Shown one piece after another: positions 6,420 through 8,220 of a stretch of 8,220 nt of DNA. Both the position numbers and the translations under genes were made by a program. The notes beneath the pieces are model-generated. The model did no database searches and was not told the DNA's origin. It saw nothing but the letters and a program-made list of their open reading frames with translations. This stretch comes from Caulobacteraceae bacterium. GTDB taxonomy: Bacteria; Pseudomonadota; Alphaproteobacteria; Caulobacterales; Caulobacteraceae. The stretch's first letter is position 1. Every line of letters begins with the position of its first letter. Location: positions 1 to 8,220 of the forward strand of contig JANXWN010000284.1 in the NCBI GenBank assembly GCA_025351125.1, in the 5' to 3' direction.

Positions 6420-7313
6420 TTAGTGAACCGCGGCCGGCGCCGTTGCGCCGGCGGCGGTGGGAACGGTGGTCGTCGCCGCGGTAGCGACGGTCACCGGCTT
6501 GGCCTTGGGCGCCTTGCTCGCCACCCAGGCGTCGAACTCGGCCTGGGAAACGACGTGTACCTCGATGGGCATATAGCTGTGGTTCATACCGCACAGCTGA
6601 TCGCATTGGCCGTAGAACACGCCGGTTTTCGTCGCCTTAAACCATGTTTCGTTGAGCCGCCCCGGCACGGCGTCGATCTTGATGCCAAACCCGGGGACCG
6701 AAAAGTCATGGATCACATCCTCGGCGGTGACCAGCACCCGCACCACCTTACCCACCGGAGCATACATCGGCGCGTTAGCGGCCAATTGGTAAGGAACGCC
6801 TTTGGTCTTCGCGTCGGCCTCGGTCATCAGCGTTGAGGTGTAAGCACTGATTTTCTGGTCGGGATATTCATAATCCCAATTCCACTGGCGACCCACGACC
6901 TTCACCGTCAAATCGGGTTTTGGCATGTCGTGTTCTTCAAACAACAACCGAAAAGAAAAAATCGCGATCACCGCCAAGATCACCACGGGGATCACCGTCC
7001 AGGCAATTTCGATCGGCGTATTGTGACTCCAGCGCGCCGGCGTCGGATTGGCTTTGGCGTTAAAGCGCACCACCACGATCACCAACAGCGCCAGCACGAA
7101 AAGGGCGATGAAGCTGATCAGAGGTAACAGCAACCAGTCGTGAAACCAGATTTGGTGTTCGCGAATCTCGGTGGCGCCAGACTGCAAACCCCACGCGCCG
7201 TCGGTTGGTCGGCCGAGCGTTTCGGCAAGCGCGCCGGTGGCGACGACCACGCTTAACATCGCCGACGCCACACCCGCCGCCAGCGGCCTAAAACCAGAAA
7301 TCCCAGACGTCAT
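6420..7313 (-). CDS. coxB: Cytochrome c oxidase subunit II (CuA)
   Basis: 297 residues; accepts electrons from cytochrome c through the binuclear CuA centre and passes them to heme a in subunit I. Signal peptide 1-30 (GALA before E31), two membrane helices (about 57-83 and 101-124), and a periplasmic cupredoxin domain with RQWNWDYEYP (142-151). CuA ligands are His202, Cys237, Cys241, His245 and Met248. Between the cysteines the sequence is CDQLC, so the usual Glu is Gln239. The C-terminal 35-40 residues are an Ala/Thr/Pro-rich tail. The reading frame stays open upstream to an ATG at 7634, but that part translates a repeat and low-complexity DNA; the ATG at 7313 is preferred because it gives a proper signal peptide and has GAGAGG 3 nt before it. 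An ATG at 7334 lacks such a site. Confidence 0.96.
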   Translation of the reverse strand: MTSGISGFRPLAAGVASAMLSVVVATGALAETLGRPTDGAWGLQSGATEIREHQIWFHDWLLLPLISFIALFVLALLVIVVVRFNAKANPTPARWSHNTPIEIAWTVIPVVILAVIAIFSFRLLFEEHDMPKPDLTVKVVGRQWNWDYEYPDQKISAYTSTLMTEADAKTKGVPYQLAANAPMYAPVGKVVRVLVTAEDVIHDFSVPGFGIKIDAVPGRLNETWFKATKTGVFYGQCDQLCGMNHSYMPIEVHVVSQAEFDAWVASKAPKAKPVTVATAATTTVPTAAGATAPAAVH

Positions 7314-7455
7314 GTGCCTCTCAGCCCGTTCCATCGTCCGGCGGGGCGCTCGAAGGTATCGAAGCCACGCGGTCGACGCTGCAAAACCCGAAAAGGGCGA
7401 ATGACCGCTACACCGCCGCCACGCCCAGCGGCGCGCCCGACCTTTTCCTGCGCGG

Positions 7456-7484
7456 TGCATACGCGGATCAGGCCCGAATGCCAA
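7456..7484 (-). promoter_or_regulatory. Weak candidate promoter for coxBA
   Basis: On the minus strand TTGGCA (7484-7479) is followed after 17 nt by TATGCA (7461-7456). The -35 box has one mismatch and the spacing is ideal, but the -10 box matches only in its first half. It would give a leader of about 135 nt before the ATG at 7313. This is the best candidate seen by eye, not a firm call. Confidence 0.2.
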
Positions 7485-7551
7485 GGTGGTTGCGGACGCG
7501 ATCTTACGACCCACATCATATTGGTCTTGCGATCCGTCTGGCTTAAGTTCT

Positions 7552-7705
7552 CCCTGCCCTCTAAGGGGGGAGGGGCTAGGCAAAGCGGGTCGAAGTCCAG
7601 GGTGGGGGAGTGCGATGACGCCCGACACAGTCATCGCGCTTCCGGTCGCTTCCTATCCGCGCGCGCTTGGCGCCAATCCTACCCTCCCCGCTATGCGGAG
7701 GCAGA
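7552..7705. repeat. Degenerate palindromic element upstream of tldD
   Basis: About 154 nt with imperfect inverted ends: 7553-7580 (CCTGCC...GGGGAGGGG.CTAGG) against 7678-7705, whose complement reads TCTGCC...GGGGAGGG.TAGG. Inside is a perfect 8-bp stem GCGATGAC (7612-7619) / GTCATCGC (7630-7637) with a 10-nt loop. Its general plan, G/C-run arms with internal stems, resembles the element between coxA and ctaB, but the sequences are not close copies. It ends 22 nt before the tldD start codon, so it lies in the tldD leader or promoter. Confidence 0.55.
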
Positions 7706-7727
7706 AACCCTACCGAAAGTCGCCGTC

Positions 7728-8220
7728 ATGAACGCTCCTGTATCCGCCCCCTCCATCCTCGAGGCCTCCGGCGTTGATCGTGAAGTCGCCGCAACGCTGC
7801 TGGGTGATGCTCTGCGTGGAGCTGACGACGGAGAGATTTTCGCGGAACGTTCCGAGAGTGAAGCCTTCGTGTTTGACGACGGTCGCCTGAAGTCCGCCAG
7901 CTATGACGCCACCGAGGGGTTTGGCTTGCGTGTGGTGGCGGGAGAAACGGCCGGCTATGCCCATTCGAGCGAGATATCCGAGGCGGCGATCGCTCGCGCC
8001 GCCACCTCCGCCGCCTTGGCCAAGCGCGGTCATGCCGGCGTGACTGCGGAAGGCCCGCGCGCCACCAACGCCAAGCTATACGGCGACGACGACCCGCTCA
8101 CTTCGCCCGGATTTGGCGACAAGGTCGCCCTGCTGCAGGAGATCGACGCCTTCGCCCGAGCGCGCGACCCGCGCGTCGCCCAAGTCATGGCTTCGCTCGC
8201 CGGCGAGCGTCGAGTCGTGG
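7728..8220 (+). CDS. tldD: TldD metalloprotease, N-terminal part, cut by window edge
   Basis: 164 codons of a TldD/PmbA-family protein are visible, beginning at ATG 7728. TldD forms a heterodimeric cytoplasmic zinc protease with TldE (PmbA) that degrades unfolded peptides and, in enterobacteria, CcdA and the microcin B17 precursor. Recognisable TldD stretches are DDGEIFAERSESEAFVFDDG (33-52), RLKSASYDATEGFGLRVVAG (53-72) and AGYAHSSEISEAA (75-87), then PLTSPGFGDKVALLQEIDAF (123-142) and ARDPRVAQVMASLAGE (145-160). The zinc-binding HExxxH motif of TldD lies further along and is outside the window, so activity cannot be checked here. It is divergent from coxB, an arrangement often found in alphaproteobacteria; no functional link to the oxidase is evident. 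The ribosome binding site is weak. Confidence 0.93.
   Translation, partial: MNAPVSAPSILEASGVDREVAATLLGDALRGADDGEIFAERSESEAFVFDDGRLKSASYDATEGFGLRVVAGETAGYAHSSEISEAAIARAATSAALAKRGHAGVTAEGPRATNAKLYGDDDPLTSPGFGDKVALLQEIDAFARARDPRVAQVMASLAGERRVV

Larger units (their letters stand above)
7314..7727. other. Divergent intergenic region between coxB and tldD
   Basis: 414 nt separating two genes that are transcribed away from each other, so it must hold promoters for both. The part next to tldD is occupied by an imperfect palindromic element. A perfect 10-nt palindrome TTGGCGCCAA lies at 7667-7676. The part next to coxB holds one weak promoter candidate. The coxB frame is open across most of the region, but no family similarity is recognisable and the repeat would be translated, so no extra gene is called. 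Confidence 0.6.

Noticed and set aside
7314..7634. N-terminal extension of coxB to the ATG at 7634
   Set aside because: The extension translates an intergenic palindromic repeat and places a normal signal peptide in the middle of the protein. The ATG at 7313 has a ribosome binding site and gives the usual subunit II layout.

Overview
The window comes from a GC-rich alphaproteobacterium. The evidence is the divergent arrangement of tldD and an aa3-type cytochrome c oxidase cluster in the order coxB-coxA-ctaB-small membrane protein-ctaG, plus intergenic palindromic repeats of the kind common in that class. Genus cannot be assigned from the sequence alone. All genes lie on the minus strand except tldD at the right edge.

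Right to left: tldD (from 7728, plus strand, runs off the right edge) is followed by a 414-nt divergent intergenic region with an imperfect palindromic element. Then come coxB (subunit II, CuA), coxA (subunit I, heme a/a3-CuB), a 216-nt gap filled by a second and stronger palindromic element, ctaB (heme O synthase), a 49-residue single-span membrane protein, and ctaG (Cox11-type CuB chaperone). The last three genes overlap at their ends and are probably translationally coupled. Together the cluster supplies the two catalytic oxidase subunits, heme O for heme A synthesis, and CuB insertion. Subunit III (coxC/ctaE), SURF1 and CtaA are not present here; the cluster stops after ctaG.

After a 222-nt gap with a plausible sigma-70 promoter, a second unit begins: a surface lipoprotein gene (2604-1312) and, 34 nt downstream, a Slam-type outer-membrane protein gene (1277 to the left edge, C-terminus cut off). 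The lipoprotein has an N-terminal lipobox, a TbpB-like beta-barrel region, and unexpectedly a C-terminal S74-type intramolecular chaperone/autoprotease signature with the Ser-Asp...Lys motif. The pair looks like a surface-lipoprotein export system with its dedicated substrate, and the added S74 domain is the most unusual thing in the window.

No tRNA, rRNA, CRISPR array, transposase or phage structural gene was seen.
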